The notes: a model not told the origin generated them from the sequence alone. A stretch of DNA of 64,000 nt from Ramlibacter alkalitolerans (GCF_016722765.1 NZ_JAEQND010000006.1:336010-400009), one strand, 5' to 3'; shown: positions 42,713-52,979, counted from the first letter of the stretch. Translations and numbers: made by a program.

Positions 42713-45001
42713 ATGCAAGCTGCCGCCCTCCTGCCACCGGTGCCGGTTGCCGCCGCCCCGGCGCGCGCCGGCGCCGGCGCGGCGGCCTGCGCGCTCGACG
42801 AACGGGCGGAATGGGAGTCCTTCAGCCGCCCGGCGAAGGGCCGCGACGACGCCTGGGAGTCCTACCTGGCCGTCGAAGGGATGTACTGCCCCGGCTGCTC
42901 GCTCACCATCGAACAGGCCCTGATGCCCCTGCCGGGCGTCGAGGACGTGCAGGTGAACGGGGCCACGGCCACCGCGCGCATCGTGTGGGCGCCCGCGCAG
43001 GGCCGCCCTTCGCAATGGCTGGAGGCCCTGCAGCGCGCCGGCTACCGCGGGCTGCCGGCCAGCGACCAGCTCGCGGCGGTGCCGCGCCGGCAGGCCCGGC
43101 GCATGATGCTGTGGCGCTGGCTGGTGGCCGGCTTCTGCATGATGCAGGTGATGATGTACGCTGTGCCCGCGTATGTCGCCGCACCGGGCGAGATGACGCC
43201 CGATGTGGCCGCGCTGCTGCGCTGGGCGGCCTGGCTGCTCACGCTGCCGGTGCTGCTCTTTTCCTGCCGCCCGTTCTTCGCCTCTGCCTGGCGGGACGTG
43301 CGCCATGGCCGCATCGGCATGGACGTGCCCGTGGCCATCGGCATCGCGATCGCCTTCGGCGCCAGCACCGCCGCCACCTTCGATCCGGGCGGCCCCATGG
43401 GCGGCGAGGTCTGGTACGACTCGGTCACGATGTTCGTCTTCTTCCTGCTGTCCGGGCGCCTGCTGGAGCAGCGGCTGCGCGATCGCACGGCCGGCGCGCT
43501 GGAAGCGCTGGCGCGCCGCCTGCCGGAGACGGTGGAGCGGCTGGCCGCGGACGGCAGCACCGAACGCATCGCCGTGCGCCGGCTGCAGGCGGGCGACCGC
43601 ATCCGGCTGCGCGCCGGCGAAGTGTTCCCCGCCGACGGCCGCATCCTCGAAGGCGAGACGCAGGTCGACGAAGCCCTGCTCACCGGCGAATCCACGCCGC
43701 TGCCGCGCCACGTCGGCCAGCCGGTGATCGCGGGCAGCGCCAACCTGAGCGGCACCGTCGTGGTCCTGGTGGAACGCACCGGGGCCGCCACGCGCTACGG
43801 CCAGATCGTCGCCCTGATGGAGCGCGCCTCGGTGGAGAAGCCCGCCATCGCGCGGCTGGCGGACCGCTTCGCCTCGCCCTTCCTCGTCGCGGTGCTGTTC
43901 GGCGCCGCCGCCGCGGCCTGGTGGTGGTGGCCGCAGGGCCCGGGCCATGCGCTGGGCGTGGCGGTGGCCGTGCTGATCGTCACCTGCCCCTGCGCACTGT
44001 CGCTGGCCACTCCGGCGGCCACGCTTGCCGCCGCCGGCGCGCTGGCGCGGCGCGGCATCCTGGTGCAGCGGCTGGAAGCGCTGGAATCGGGCGCCTCGAT
44101 CGACACCGTGGTGTTCGACAAGACCGGCACGCTGACCATCGACCGCATGTCGCTGCGCGCGGTGCGCACGCGCGACGGCGTGACCGGACAGGAAGCGCTG
44201 GCGCTGGCCGGCGCCCTGGCGCGGCAGTCGCTGCATCCGGCCTCTCGCGCGCTGGCCGCGGCCGCGCCCGATTCGGGCCTGCAGGCGCACGCGGTGCAGG
44301 AACACGGTGGACGCGGCGTCGCGGGCAGGGTGGACGCGGGCGGTGCCAGCCGCTGTCTGCGCCTCGGTTCGGCGGCCTTCTGCGGCGTCGCCGGCAGCGA
44401 ACAAGCAGGCTTGGCCCAAGTCCACCTCGCCGACGAGGCGGGCTGGCTGGCCAGCTTCGAACTCGAGGAGACCTTGCGCAGCGGCGCGCTGGCTGCCGTG
44501 GCTTCCCTCCAGCGCCTGGGCCTGCAGGCCGAAGTGCTCTCGGGCGACCGGTCGGCCGCGGTGCAGCGCCTGGCGCAGCGCGCCGGGTTGCAGCAGGCGC
44601 GGGGCGGCCAGGGCCCGCAGGACAAGCTCGATCGCGTCGCCGGCCTGCAGGCCGCGGGGCGCCGCGTGGCGATGGTGGGCGACGGCATGAACGACGGGCC
44701 GGTGCTCGCGCGCGCCGACCTCTCCATCGCGCTGGGCGAAGCCGTGCCGGTGGCGCAGGCGCGCTCCGACTTCATCATCCAGGGCGGCCAGCTCGAAGGC
44801 GTGGCCGCCATCCTGCAGCAGGCGCGGCGCACGCGCGCCGTGGTGCGGCAGAACCTGTGCTGGGCCGCCTTGTACAACGCGGTCTCGGTGCCGCTGGCCA
44901 TCGCAGGGCAGATGCCGCCGTGGCTGGCGGGCCTGGGCATGGCGGCGAGCTCGCTGTTCGTCGTGCTCAACGCCGCGCGGCTCGCGCGGCTGCGGACATG
45001 A
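42713..45001 (+). CDS. ccoI: Copper-exporting P1B-type ATPase for cbb3 oxidase assembly
   Basis: A 762-residue P-type ATPase. An N-terminal metal-binding domain carries GMYCPGCS (C59, C62). The CPC metal site is in VLIVTCPCALSLATP, the phosphorylation motif in VVFDKTGTLTID, and the hinge in MVGDGMNDGPVLA. The order and the location just upstream of ccoS and ccoNOQP identify CcoI/FixI, which exports Cu(I) for insertion into CcoN rather than for bulk copper resistance. The gene starts at the predicted transcription start of an FNR-type promoter. Confidence 0.92.
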   Translation: MQAAALLPPVPVAAAPARAGAGAAACALDERAEWESFSRPAKGRDDAWESYLAVEGMYCPGCSLTIEQALMPLPGVEDVQVNGATATARIVWAPAQGRPSQWLEALQRAGYRGLPASDQLAAVPRRQARRMMLWRWLVAGFCMMQVMMYAVPAYVAAPGEMTPDVAALLRWAAWLLTLPVLLFSCRPFFASAWRDVRHGRIGMDVPVAIGIAIAFGASTAATFDPGGPMGGEVWYDSVTMFVFFLLSGRLLEQRLRDRTAGALEALARRLPETVERLAADGSTERIAVRRLQAGDRIRLRAGEVFPADGRILEGETQVDEALLTGESTPLPRHVGQPVIAGSANLSGTVVVLVERTGAATRYGQIVALMERASVEKPAIARLADRFASPFLVAVLFGAAAAAWWWWPQGPGHALGVAVAVLIVTCPCALSLATPAATLAAAGALARRGILVQRLEALESGASIDTVVFDKTGTLTIDRMSLRAVRTRDGVTGQEALALAGALARQSLHPASRALAAAAPDSGLQAHAVQEHGGRGVAGRVDAGGASRCLRLGSAAFCGVAGSEQAGLAQVHLADEAGWLASFELEETLRSGALAAVASLQRLGLQAEVLSGDRSAAVQRLAQRAGLQQARGGQGPQDKLDRVAGLQAAGRRVAMVGDGMNDGPVLARADLSIALGEAVPVAQARSDFIIQGGQLEGVAAILQQARRTRAVVRQNLCWAALYNAVSVPLAIAGQMPPWLAGLGMAASSLFVVLNAARLARLRT

Positions 45002-45020
45002 GCGCACCGGCCGCCATTCC

Positions 45021-45102
45021 CGTCATTCCCGCGCAGGCGGGAATCCGGGATGGCGCGCCCGCCTTCGGCCGGCCCTGGATCCCCGCCTTCGCGGCGATGA
45101 CG
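45021..45102. repeat. Intergenic inverted-repeat element, copy 1
   Basis: Ends CGTCATTCCCGCGCAGG and CCTTCGCGGCGATGACG are related as an imperfect inverted repeat, with GGGAATCC / TGGATCCCC inside. A second copy with a different centre lies at 63779-63890. It fills the gap between ccoI and ccoS. Confidence 0.7.
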
Positions 45103-45121
45103 ACTTTCTGACGAATTTCAC

Positions 45122-45259
45122 ATGGACGTCCTCTTCATCCTCATCCCCCTGTCCGTCGTCCTCGCGCTCGCCATCCTGGGTGCGCTCGGGTGGGCCGTGT
45201 GGCGCGGGCAGTTCGACGGCATCGAGGCCGAAGGCGAGCGCATCCTGCGCGGAGATTGA
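45122..45259 (+). CDS. ccoS: cbb3 oxidase maturation protein CcoS
   Basis: A 45-residue protein with one N-terminal membrane helix (DVLFILIPLSVVLALAILGA) and a short cytoplasmic tail (WRGQFDGIEAEGERILRGD), the standard CcoS pattern. CcoS is needed to put haem and copper into the cbb3 oxidase. It sits between ccoI and ccoN. Its stop codon lies inside the first of two FNR-type boxes before ccoN. Confidence 0.9.
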   Translation: MDVLFILIPLSVVLALAILGALGWAVWRGQFDGIEAEGERILRGD

Positions 45260-45269
45260 TTCTGGTCAA
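45256..45269 (+). promoter_or_regulatory. FNR-type site 1 upstream of ccoN
   Basis: TTGATTCTGGTCAA overlaps the ccoS stop codon and lies 29 bp (centre to centre) upstream of a second such box, so it may be the outer, helper site. Confidence 0.65.
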
Positions 45270-45284
45270 CAAACGCCCAGGCAC

Positions 45285-45298
45285 TTGATTTTCGTCAA
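45285..45298 (+). promoter_or_regulatory. FNR-type site 2 upstream of ccoN
   Basis: TTGATTTTCGTCAA is centred about 60 bp before the ccoN ATG. A start 41 bp downstream (near 45333) would leave an 18-nt leader. The -10 region is weak. Confidence 0.7.
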
Positions 45299-45350
45299 GC
45301 GGGCGGGTTTACCCGGATCGGAGACTTGTCGCATCTGAAAAAGGTGCTTC

Positions 45351-46781
45351 ATGACACAAGCTTCCACTGCCATCTACAACGACACGGTCGTGCGGCAGTT
45401 CTCGCTGATGGCCGTCGTCTGGGGAGTGGTGGGCATGCTCGTCGGCGTGTTCATCGCGGCCCAGCTGGCCTGGCCTGAACTGAATTTCGGCGTTCCCTGG
45501 CTCTCGTACGGGCGGCTGAGGCCCCTGCACACGAACGCCGTGATCTTCGCGTTCGGCGGCTGCGCGCTGTTCGCCACCTCGCTGTGGGTGGTGCAGCGCA
45601 CCTCGCAGGTGCCGCTGTTCGCCCCCCGGCTCGCCGCCTTCATGTTCTGGGGCTGGCAGGCCGTGATCGTCGCCGCCGCCATCTCCCTGCCGCTGGGATA
45701 CACGCAGGGCAAGGAATACGCGGAGCTCGAGTGGCCGATCGACATCCTGATCACGCTGGTCTGGGTCTCGTACGCGATCGTGTTCTTCGGCACCATCGGC
45801 ATGCGCAAGGTGCGCCACATCTACGTGGCCAACTGGTTCTACGGCGCGTTCATCATCGCCGTGGCCCTGCTGCACCTGGTGAACAGCGCCGCGATTCCCG
45901 CCGGTGCCATGAAGTCCTATTCGGCCTACGCCGGCGTGCAGGACGCGATGGTGCAGTGGTGGTACGGCCATAACGCGGTCGGCTTCTTCCTGACCGCGGG
46001 CTTCCTCGGGATGATGTACTACTTCATCCCCAAGCAGGCCGAGCGCCCGGTGTACAGCTATCGCCTGTCGATCGTGCACTTCTGGGCCCTGATCTTCACC
46101 TACATGTGGGCGGGCCCGCACCACCTGCACTACACCGCGCTGCCGGACTGGACGCAGTCGGTCGGCATGATGTTCTCCCTGATCCTGCTGGCGCCGAGCT
46201 GGGGCGGCATGATCAACGGCGTGATGACGCTCTCGGGGGCCTGGCACAAGCTGCGCGACGACCCGGTGCTGCGCTTCCTGATCGTGTCGCTGTCCTTCTA
46301 CGGCATGAGCACGTTCGAGGGCCCGATGATGTCGATCAAGACGGTCAACGCGCTGTCGCACTACACGGACTGGACGGTCGGCCACGTGCACTCCGGCGCC
46401 CTGGGCTGGGTCGGCCTGATCTCGATGGGCTCGCTGTACTACCTGATCCCGCGCCTGTTCGGCCAGAAGAAGATGTATTCGGTCAAGGCGATCGAGCTGC
46501 ACTTCTGGACCGCCACCATCGGCATCGTGCTGTACATCGCCGCGATGTGGATCGCCGGCGTGATGCAGGGCCTGATGTGGCGCGCCATCAATGCCGACGG
46601 CACGCTCACCTACACATTCGTCGAAAGCGTCAAGGCGACCTATCCCTTCTACGTGATCCGCGTGACGGGCGGCCTGCTGTACCTCACCGGCATGCTGGTG
46701 ATGGCCTGGAACACCTGGATGACGGTCGCCAACGGCCGCGCCGTCCGCATCACCGTGCCCGCCGCCGTCGCCCACGCCTGA
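45351..46781 (+). CDS. ccoN: cbb3-type cytochrome c oxidase subunit I
   Basis: A 476-residue haem-copper subunit with about 12 helices, the O2-reducing core of the high-affinity cbb3 oxidase. Metal-ligand His blocks are visible: [42 protein letters not shown] and [10 protein letters not shown]. Length and sequence are typical. It heads ccoNOQP and is preceded by two FNR-type boxes. Confidence 0.96.
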   Translation: MTQASTAIYNDTVVRQFSLMAVVWGVVGMLVGVFIAAQLAWPELNFGVPWLSYGRLRPLHTNAVIFAFGGCALFATSLWVVQRTSQVPLFAPRLAAFMFWGWQAVIVAAAISLPLGYTQGKEYAELEWPIDILITLVWVSYAIVFFGTIGMRKVRHIYVANWFYGAFIIAVALLHLVNSAAIPAGAMKSYSAYAGVQDAMVQWWYGHNAVGFFLTAGFLGMMYYFIPKQAERPVYSYRLSIVHFWALIFTYMWAGPHHLHYTALPDWTQSVGMMFSLILLAPSWGGMINGVMTLSGAWHKLRDDPVLRFLIVSLSFYGMSTFEGPMMSIKTVNALSHYTDWTVGHVHSGALGWVGLISMGSLYYLIPRLFGQKKMYSVKAIELHFWTATIGIVLYIAAMWIAGVMQGLMWRAINADGTLTYTFVESVKATYPFYVIRVTGGLLYLTGMLVMAWNTWMTVANGRAVRITVPAAVAHA

Positions 46782-46799
46782 TCAAGAGAGCCGAACACC

Positions 46800-47429
46800 A
46801 TGAGCGACAACGCAACTTCCGCTGCCGGCTTCTCGCACGAGAAGATCGAGACCAGCAACTTCCTGATGATCGTGCTGATCCTGCTGGTGGTCGCCATCGG
46901 CGGCCTGGTGGAGATCGTGCCCCTGTTCTTCCAGAAGTCCACGACCGAGCCGGTGGCGGGGCTGAAGCCCCTCACCGCGCTGCAGGTCGCCGGCCGCGAC
47001 ATCTACGTGCGCGAAGGCTGCTACAACTGCCACTCGCAGATGATCCGGCCGTTCCGCTCCGAGACGCTGCGCTACGGCCACTACTCGGTGGCGGGCGAAT
47101 TCGTGTGGGACCACCCGTTCCAGTGGGGTTCCAAGCGCACGGGCCCGGACCTGCACCGCGTGGGCGGCAAGTACTCGGACGAGTGGCACCGCATCCACCT
47201 GAACAACCCGCGCGACGTGGTGCCTGAATCGAACATGCCGGCCTACTCGTGGCTGGAGAAGAACCCGGCCGACGGCGCCAGCATCGCCGCCCACATGAAG
47301 GCGCTGCGCACCGTGGGTGTGCCTTACACCGACGAAGAGATCGCCAAGGCGCCCGCAGAACTCAAGGGCAAGACCGAGCTCGATGCCGTGGTCTCGTACC
47401 TGCAGTCGCTGGGTAAGGCGCTGAAGTAG
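46800..47429 (+). CDS. ccoO: cbb3-type cytochrome c oxidase subunit II (monohaem)
   Basis: A 209-residue membrane-anchored cytochrome c. One N-terminal helix (about residues 20-42) precedes the haem motif C74YNCH in [17 protein letters not shown]; the Met ligand is probably in [10 protein letters not shown]. It passes electrons from CcoP to CcoN. It starts 18 bp after ccoN. Confidence 0.96.
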   Translation: MSDNATSAAGFSHEKIETSNFLMIVLILLVVAIGGLVEIVPLFFQKSTTEPVAGLKPLTALQVAGRDIYVREGCYNCHSQMIRPFRSETLRYGHYSVAGEFVWDHPFQWGSKRTGPDLHRVGGKYSDEWHRIHLNNPRDVVPESNMPAYSWLEKNPADGASIAAHMKALRTVGVPYTDEEIAKAPAELKGKTELDAVVSYLQSLGKALK

Positions 47430-47440
47430 GGGGACCGACC

Positions 47441-47578
47441 ATGGACATCAACATCCTGCGCGAGATCGTGACCGTGGCCTCGTTCGCCACCTTCATCGGC
47501 ATCGTCGGCTGGGCCTGGTCCCGCCGCAACCGCAGCGGCTTCGAGGAAGCGGCGCGGATCCCCTTCGAACAAGATTGA
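47441..47578 (+). CDS. ccoQ: cbb3-type oxidase subunit IV (CcoQ)
   Basis: A 45-residue protein with one membrane helix (LREIVTVASFATFIGIVGWA) and a charged tail ending EEAARIPFEQD. CcoQ stabilises the cbb3 complex. It lies in the short gap between ccoO and ccoP, the usual place. Confidence 0.92.
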   Translation: MDINILREIVTVASFATFIGIVGWAWSRRNRSGFEEAARIPFEQD

Positions 47579-47590
47579 GAGAACAAGACC

Positions 47591-48610
47591 ATGAGCGATT
47601 TCACGAGCGGCTTCTGGTCCGTCTACGTTGCCGGGGTCACGCTGGCGGGCATCTTCGGTTGCGCGCTGCTGCTGTGGTTCACTTCGCGCAAGAAGGTGGC
47701 GGCCAGCAGCGACAACACCACCGGCCACGTCTGGGACGAGGACCTGACGGAGATGAACAACCCGCTGCCCCTGTGGTGGGTGGGCCTGTTCATCATCACG
47801 ATCGTGTTCTCGCTGCTGTACCTCGTCGCCTACCCGGGCCTGGGCTCCTATGAAGGCAACCTGAAGTGGAGCACCGCCGGCGAGTACCGCAAGGAAGTCG
47901 ACGCCGCGAACAAGGAACTCGAGCCGCTGTATGCGCAGTTCACCGCCAGGCCGGTGGAGGCACTGGCCGGGGATCCGAACGCCATGGCGATCGGCGAGCG
48001 CCTGTTCATGAACAACTGCGCGCAGTGCCACGGCTCCGACGCGCGCGGCAGCAAGGGCTTCCCGAACCTGGCGGACGCCGACTGGCTGCACGGCGGCACG
48101 CCGGAGAAGATCAAGGAGACGATCACCAAGGGCCGCATCGGCATGATGCCGCCCATGGCCGCGGCCGTCGGCACGGCCGACGACGTGAAGAACGTCGCCA
48201 ACTACGTGCTGAGCCTGTCGAAGGCGCCGCACGACTCCGTGCGCGCCCAGCTGGGCAAGAGCAAGTTCACCGCCTGCGCCGCCTGCCACGGGCCGGAGGG
48301 CAAGGGCAACCAGGCCATGGGCGCGCCCAACCTGAGCGACGACACCTGGCTGCACGGCTGGGGCGAGCAGGCCGTCATGAACATGGTCAACGGCGGCAAG
48401 ACCAACCAGATGCCGGCGCAGGAAGGCAAGCTGACCGAGGCGCAGATCCACGTGCTGGCCAGCTATGTCTGGGGGCTGTCGAACAAGCCCGTGAACGACA
48501 GGCACGATGACGGCATCAAGAAGGAAGAGCACCGGGACAAGGACAAGCACGGTGACAAGGACGAGCACGGGGACAAGGACAAGCACGGAGACAAGGACAA
48601 GGACCGGTGA
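47591..48610 (+). CDS. ccoP: cbb3-type cytochrome c oxidase subunit III (dihaem) with charged C-terminal tail
   Basis: A 339-residue dihaem cytochrome c with two N-terminal helices (about 9-30 and 60-82) and haem motifs C143AQCH and C229AACH. It receives electrons from the periplasmic cytochrome pool. After the normal end of the second haem domain (WGLSNKPV) there are about 35 extra residues made of a repeated DKDKHG/DKDEHG unit, which the DNA shows as short tandem repeats at about 48530-48606. Such a His/Asp/Lys tail is not usual for CcoP. Confidence 0.95.
   Translation: MSDFTSGFWSVYVAGVTLAGIFGCALLLWFTSRKKVAASSDNTTGHVWDEDLTEMNNPLPLWWVGLFIITIVFSLLYLVAYPGLGSYEGNLKWSTAGEYRKEVDAANKELEPLYAQFTARPVEALAGDPNAMAIGERLFMNNCAQCHGSDARGSKGFPNLADADWLHGGTPEKIKETITKGRIGMMPPMAAAVGTADDVKNVANYVLSLSKAPHDSVRAQLGKSKFTACAACHGPEGKGNQAMGAPNLSDDTWLHGWGEQAVMNMVNGGKTNQMPAQEGKLTEAQIHVLASYVWGLSNKPVNDRHDDGIKKEEHRDKDKHGDKDEHGDKDKHGDKDKDR
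48530..48606 (+). repeat. Short tandem repeats encoding the CcoP tail
   Basis: The unit GACAAGGACAAGCACGG recurs with small changes (GACGAGCACGGG, GGAGACAAGGAC) and encodes DKDKHG-like repeats. Such repeats can change copy number by slippage. Confidence 0.7.
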
Positions 48611-48645
48611 GGGCGGCGGGCTGCGGCCCGCGCCCGGTGCACCGG

Positions 48646-48669
48646 AAAGGGGCCGCGTCGGCCCTTTTT
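48646..48669 (+). terminator. Rho-independent terminator after ccoP
   Basis: GGGGCC-GCGTC-GGCCC followed by five T, 36 bp after the ccoP stop. It separates ccoNOQP from ccoG, which has its own FNR-type promoter. Confidence 0.8.
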
Positions 48670-48677
48670 CTTTGCGT

Positions 48678-48691
48678 TTGATCAAACTCAA
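48678..48691 (+). promoter_or_regulatory. FNR-type site upstream of ccoG
   Basis: TTGATCAAACTCAA is centred 43.5 bp before the ccoG ATG. CATCAT (48714-48719) is a -10-like box at the right distance, putting the start within about two bases of the ATG at 48728. Confidence 0.65.
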
Positions 48692-48727
48692 GTGGCGGAT
48701 CGTGGCCGCCGCGCATCATTCCTCGCC

Positions 48728-50143
<1,416 letters not shown>

Positions 50144-50163
50144 AAGCCTGAAAGGCGCAACGC

Positions 50164-50427
50164 ATGATGAACGAATCGCAGAGGCAGGACAGCGCCCCGT
50201 GGTGGAAGCACGGGCACGTGTGGTTGCTGATTTCCGGTCCGGCCACGGTCGTCGTGGCGGCGCTCGCCACCGCCTGGATCGCGGTGAAGAGCCCCGACCC
50301 GGTCGTCGAGGCGGACTACTATCGCCGCGGCATCGAGATCAACCGCACCCTGGCTGCGCGCGACAAGGCCAACCTGCCGGCGCTGCAGGGCCGCAACCAC
50401 GCCGCGGCCCCGGCGCAACAACCCTGA
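50164..50427 (+). CDS. fixH: FixH family protein
   Basis: An 87-residue protein with one membrane helix (VWLLISGPATVVVAALATAW) and the FixH/CcoH block DPVVEADYYRRGIEINRTLAARDKA cut to this start. FixH helps assemble the cbb3 oxidase. It follows ccoG by 20 bp. The ATG at 50164 is followed by a second in-frame ATG; either could be used. Confidence 0.85.
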   Translation: MMNESQRQDSAPWWKHGHVWLLISGPATVVVAALATAWIAVKSPDPVVEADYYRRGIEINRTLAARDKANLPALQGRNHAAAPAQQP

Positions 50428-50458
50428 GGCGCGCGCTGCCAGGGGAGGGAGAAGAACG

Positions 50459-50755
50459 ATGGTCACCCGCATGATGTGGATCGCATGGCCGGCCTTCATG
50501 GCCGCCTGCGTGCTGGAACTGATGGTGTTCGCCGTGGTCGATCCCGCGGAACTGCAATGGGCCGGGCACAACCTCCGCCTGTCGCGGCAGGCCGCCTACA
50601 CCTTCGCGTTCTTCGCGTTCTGGATCGTGTGCAGCGGCGCCTGCGTGCTCACGACGCTGCTGCGCCTGGAACCTGCCGAATTGAACCGCTGCCCGTATCC
50701 GCGCGACCAGCGTCCGGCCGCATGCCCGGGGGAGAGCGGTGCGATGCCGCTGTAG
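50459..50755 (+). CDS. Small two-helix membrane protein after fixH
   Basis: A 98-residue protein with two membrane helices (about 6-28 and 46-68) and a Pro/Cys-rich tail. GGGAGGGAGAAG precedes its ATG. I do not know its function; its position, 31 bp after fixH and before a terminator, suggests it belongs to the oxidase-assembly unit. Confidence 0.7.
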   Translation: MVTRMMWIAWPAFMAACVLELMVFAVVDPAELQWAGHNLRLSRQAAYTFAFFAFWIVCSGACVLTTLLRLEPAELNRCPYPRDQRPAACPGESGAMPL

Positions 50756-50784
50756 CGAGAACGATCTACTCGTTTCGGGACAAG

Positions 50785-50810
50785 GAGCGGCTGCGGCCGC
50801 TTTTTGTTTT
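50785..50810 (+). terminator. Rho-independent terminator after the ccoG-fixH unit
   Basis: AGCGG-CTGCGG-CCGCT followed by TTTTGTTTT, about 30 bp after the last stop. Confidence 0.75.
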
Positions 50811-51442
50811 GGGTTCGGGCGCTCGGGGACGCGTGGCCTCCGGACCGGACCAGGACGGGTCCCTGTCCGCCTCGGCGACTGTCCTCCGGCGCGGGTGAGA
50901 GACTGGCGCGAAGCTGGCGTCGCGCCCGCGCCTCCCCCTTGATGTCGCCGAGTCGGACAGGGACCCGTCCTGGTCCTGCGGCGCGCGGGCGGGAGAGGGC
51001 TGTCCCCTGCGAAGTTCGCAGGAGCCGCACTGTTCCGCACCGTGCAGCGCCTGCCGCGACGGACCCTGCACTCCGAAGCGGCCGCGGAGTTCCAGACCTC
51101 CTCGCAGCCCCATGCGCTGACTGCCTCGGGTTCAGCGCCGTCCTTGCCGCCCTTTCGAGGACCGCTCTGCAGTAGGCACCGTCCTACCTGCGAATGAGGG
51201 CGTCACTGTCGAATCCGCTGACCTTACAAACCGAACATCCCGTTCGAGTTTGAAACACACAGGCTGAAACACTCCGAGCCCGGCGTTCCTTCCCTGAGGG
51301 GAACTTTGCCGGAACCCAGGAAGGCCGCAGCCAGTAGCCACGCGCAGTGTGTCTCGGACGTGCAAGCGGGGCGTCGATCAAGTTACGTCTCGCAGCAATG
51401 AAGTAACAGCCGGCGTTTGTCCGGCAGCTCAGGGAGGCGTCG
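50811..51442. other. Long intergenic region upstream of the polysaccharide locus
   Basis: No convincing gene. The left part holds a 128-bp inverted-repeat structure (50848-50975). The right part (about 51180-51430) is lower in G+C than its surroundings and probably carries the promoter of wecB and the following genes; a small palindrome TTCCCTGAGGGGAA lies near 51290. I could not assign a sigma-factor or regulator site. Confidence 0.6.
50848..50975. repeat. Inverted repeat with 32-bp arms
   Basis: Arm 50848-50879 and arm 50944-50975 are reverse complements with one mismatch, around 64 bp of other sequence. The arms read GACCAGGACGGGTCCC... outward to inward. Origin unknown; possibly a non-autonomous mobile or REP-like element. 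Confidence 0.85.
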
Positions 51443-52567
51443 TTGAACAAGAAAGTAGTCGGGATCGTCTGCGGGACGCGGCCGGAGATCATCAAGCTGG
51501 CACCCGTGTACCACGCGCTTCGCGCGCAGCCGGAACTCACCGTCCAGTGGGTGCACACCGGCCAGCATGGAGACATGGCCGCGGACATGCTGCGCTCCTT
51601 CGGCATCGCGCCGGACGTGCAGCTCGAACGCAGCGGTGCGTCGCTCGAGGCCTTCAGCGTCGAATGCCGCGGGCAGCTCGATGCGCTGGTCGCCAGGCAG
51701 CGCTGGGACCTGTGCATCGTCCAGGGTGACACGGAAAGCGCCTTCCTCGGCGCGCTGGCGGCCTTCTACCGCCGCGTGCCGGTGGCGCACGTCGAGGCCG
51801 GCCTGCGCACCTACAACCTCGAGCGTCCCTTCCCCGAGGAAGGCCTGCGCCAGATGATCAGCCGCGTGGCGTGCATGCACTGGGCGCCCACCGAACGCGC
51901 CCGCGAGGCGCTGCTGCGCGAGGGCATCCCGGCCGAGGCGATCCTGCTGACCGGCAACACGGTGGTGGACGCGCAGCAGTGGATCTGCAAGCGCCACGGC
52001 ATCGTGCGCGACGGCAGGCCGGCCGACGGCCACATCCTGGTGACCGCGCATCGGCGCGAGAACTGGGGCGAGGAAATGGAGCAGACCTTCCACGCCGTCG
52101 CCGACCTCGCTCGCCTGCACTCCGACAAGCGCGTGCTGTTCCCGGTCCACCTGAACCCGGTGGTGCAGAAGCCCGCCCACGAGATCCTCCAGGGGCTGGA
52201 CAACGTGACGCTCACCGCGCCGCTCGACTACCTGGGCATGCAGAAGGCGCTGGTGAATGCGTGCCTGCTGCTCACCGACTCGGGCGGCCTGCAGGAGGAG
52301 GCGCCCACCTTCGGCGTGCCGACGCTGGTGCTGCGGCACGAAACCGAGCGGCCCGAGGCGGTCGAGGCGGGCTGCGCGCGCCTCGTCGGCCCGAACCGCG
52401 ACGCCATCGTACGCGAAGCCTCGCGCCTGCTGGACGACCCGCTGGCCGCCGAGCTGATGCGCAAGGTGGTCAATCCCTTCGGCGACGGGCAGGCCGCCCG
52501 CCGCATCGCCCAGGCCGTGATGGCGCGCCTGGTTCCTACGCAAGAAGATGCCGCCGTCGCGGCCTGA
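51443..52567 (+). CDS. wecB: Non-hydrolysing UDP-GlcNAc 2-epimerase
   Basis: A 374-residue cytoplasmic enzyme interconverting UDP-GlcNAc and UDP-ManNAc. Family blocks: VCGTRPEIIKLAPV, HTGQHGDMA, VQGDTESAF, HVEAGLRTYN, NTVVDA, TAHRRENWG and LLTDSGGLQEEAPTFGVPTLVLR. The TTG start has AGGGAGG nine bases upstream. As first gene of the locus with NfrB- and NfrA-like genes, it probably supplies UDP-ManNAc to the glycosyltransferase; in E. coli a WecB also serves the NfrA/NfrB glycan. Confidence 0.92.
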   Translation: MNKKVVGIVCGTRPEIIKLAPVYHALRAQPELTVQWVHTGQHGDMAADMLRSFGIAPDVQLERSGASLEAFSVECRGQLDALVARQRWDLCIVQGDTESAFLGALAAFYRRVPVAHVEAGLRTYNLERPFPEEGLRQMISRVACMHWAPTERAREALLREGIPAEAILLTGNTVVDAQQWICKRHGIVRDGRPADGHILVTAHRRENWGEEMEQTFHAVADLARLHSDKRVLFPVHLNPVVQKPAHEILQGLDNVTLTAPLDYLGMQKALVNACLLLTDSGGLQEEAPTFGVPTLVLRHETERPEAVEAGCARLVGPNRDAIVREASRLLDDPLAAELMRKVVNPFGDGQAARRIAQAVMARLVPTQEDAAVAA

Positions 52568-52583
52568 CCCTGGAGAGTCCTCG

Positions 52584-52979
52584 ATGAAGACCCCCTGCAT
52601 CCGGCTCGCCCTGCTGGCGGCCGCCTGCCTCGCCGGGGCCGTTCACGCGCAGTCGGCGGTGGCACCGCCGCCGCTGCCGATCGGCTCGCAGATGGCCCGT
52701 CCCGAACCGGGCATGAGCGAGCCGGAGCGCAAGCGTGCCGTGCGCGCCCACCACCACAAGATGCACCACCACAAGGACGTGACGCGCGACGACAGCGTGG
52801 CCGCTCCCGCCGGCGCGCAGCCCACGAGCGCGGGCGCTGCTGCGGCGGCGACCGGCATGGGCTCGGGCGCCGCGACGTCCGTGCCGGGCGGTGCGGGAAC
52901 CGGTCCCGGCCGCGAGAAGACCGACAGGGGCGCGAGCTCCTTCTTCTTCGGCAAGGACAAGAACAACAAGACGAAGTGA
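52584..52979 (+). CDS. Small secreted His-rich protein
   Basis: A 131-residue protein with a signal peptide (residues 1-21, ending VHAQ). It has a His-rich segment (AHHHKMHHHKDVTRDD) and a low-complexity Ala/Gly stretch, then a basic end (FFFGKDKNNKTK). I do not recognise it. It starts 16 bp after wecB and ends 10 bp before the DUF2334 gene, so it is part of the locus. Confidence 0.7.
   Translation: MKTPCIRLALLAAACLAGAVHAQSAVAPPPLPIGSQMARPEPGMSEPERKRAVRAHHHKMHHHKDVTRDDSVAAPAGAQPTSAGAAAAATGMGSGAATSVPGGAGTGPGREKTDRGASSFFFGKDKNNKTK

Noticed and set aside
51132..51365. 77-codon minus-strand open frame upstream of wecB
   Set aside because: No ribosome-binding site, no recognisable features and unusual composition; the region looks like promoter DNA.
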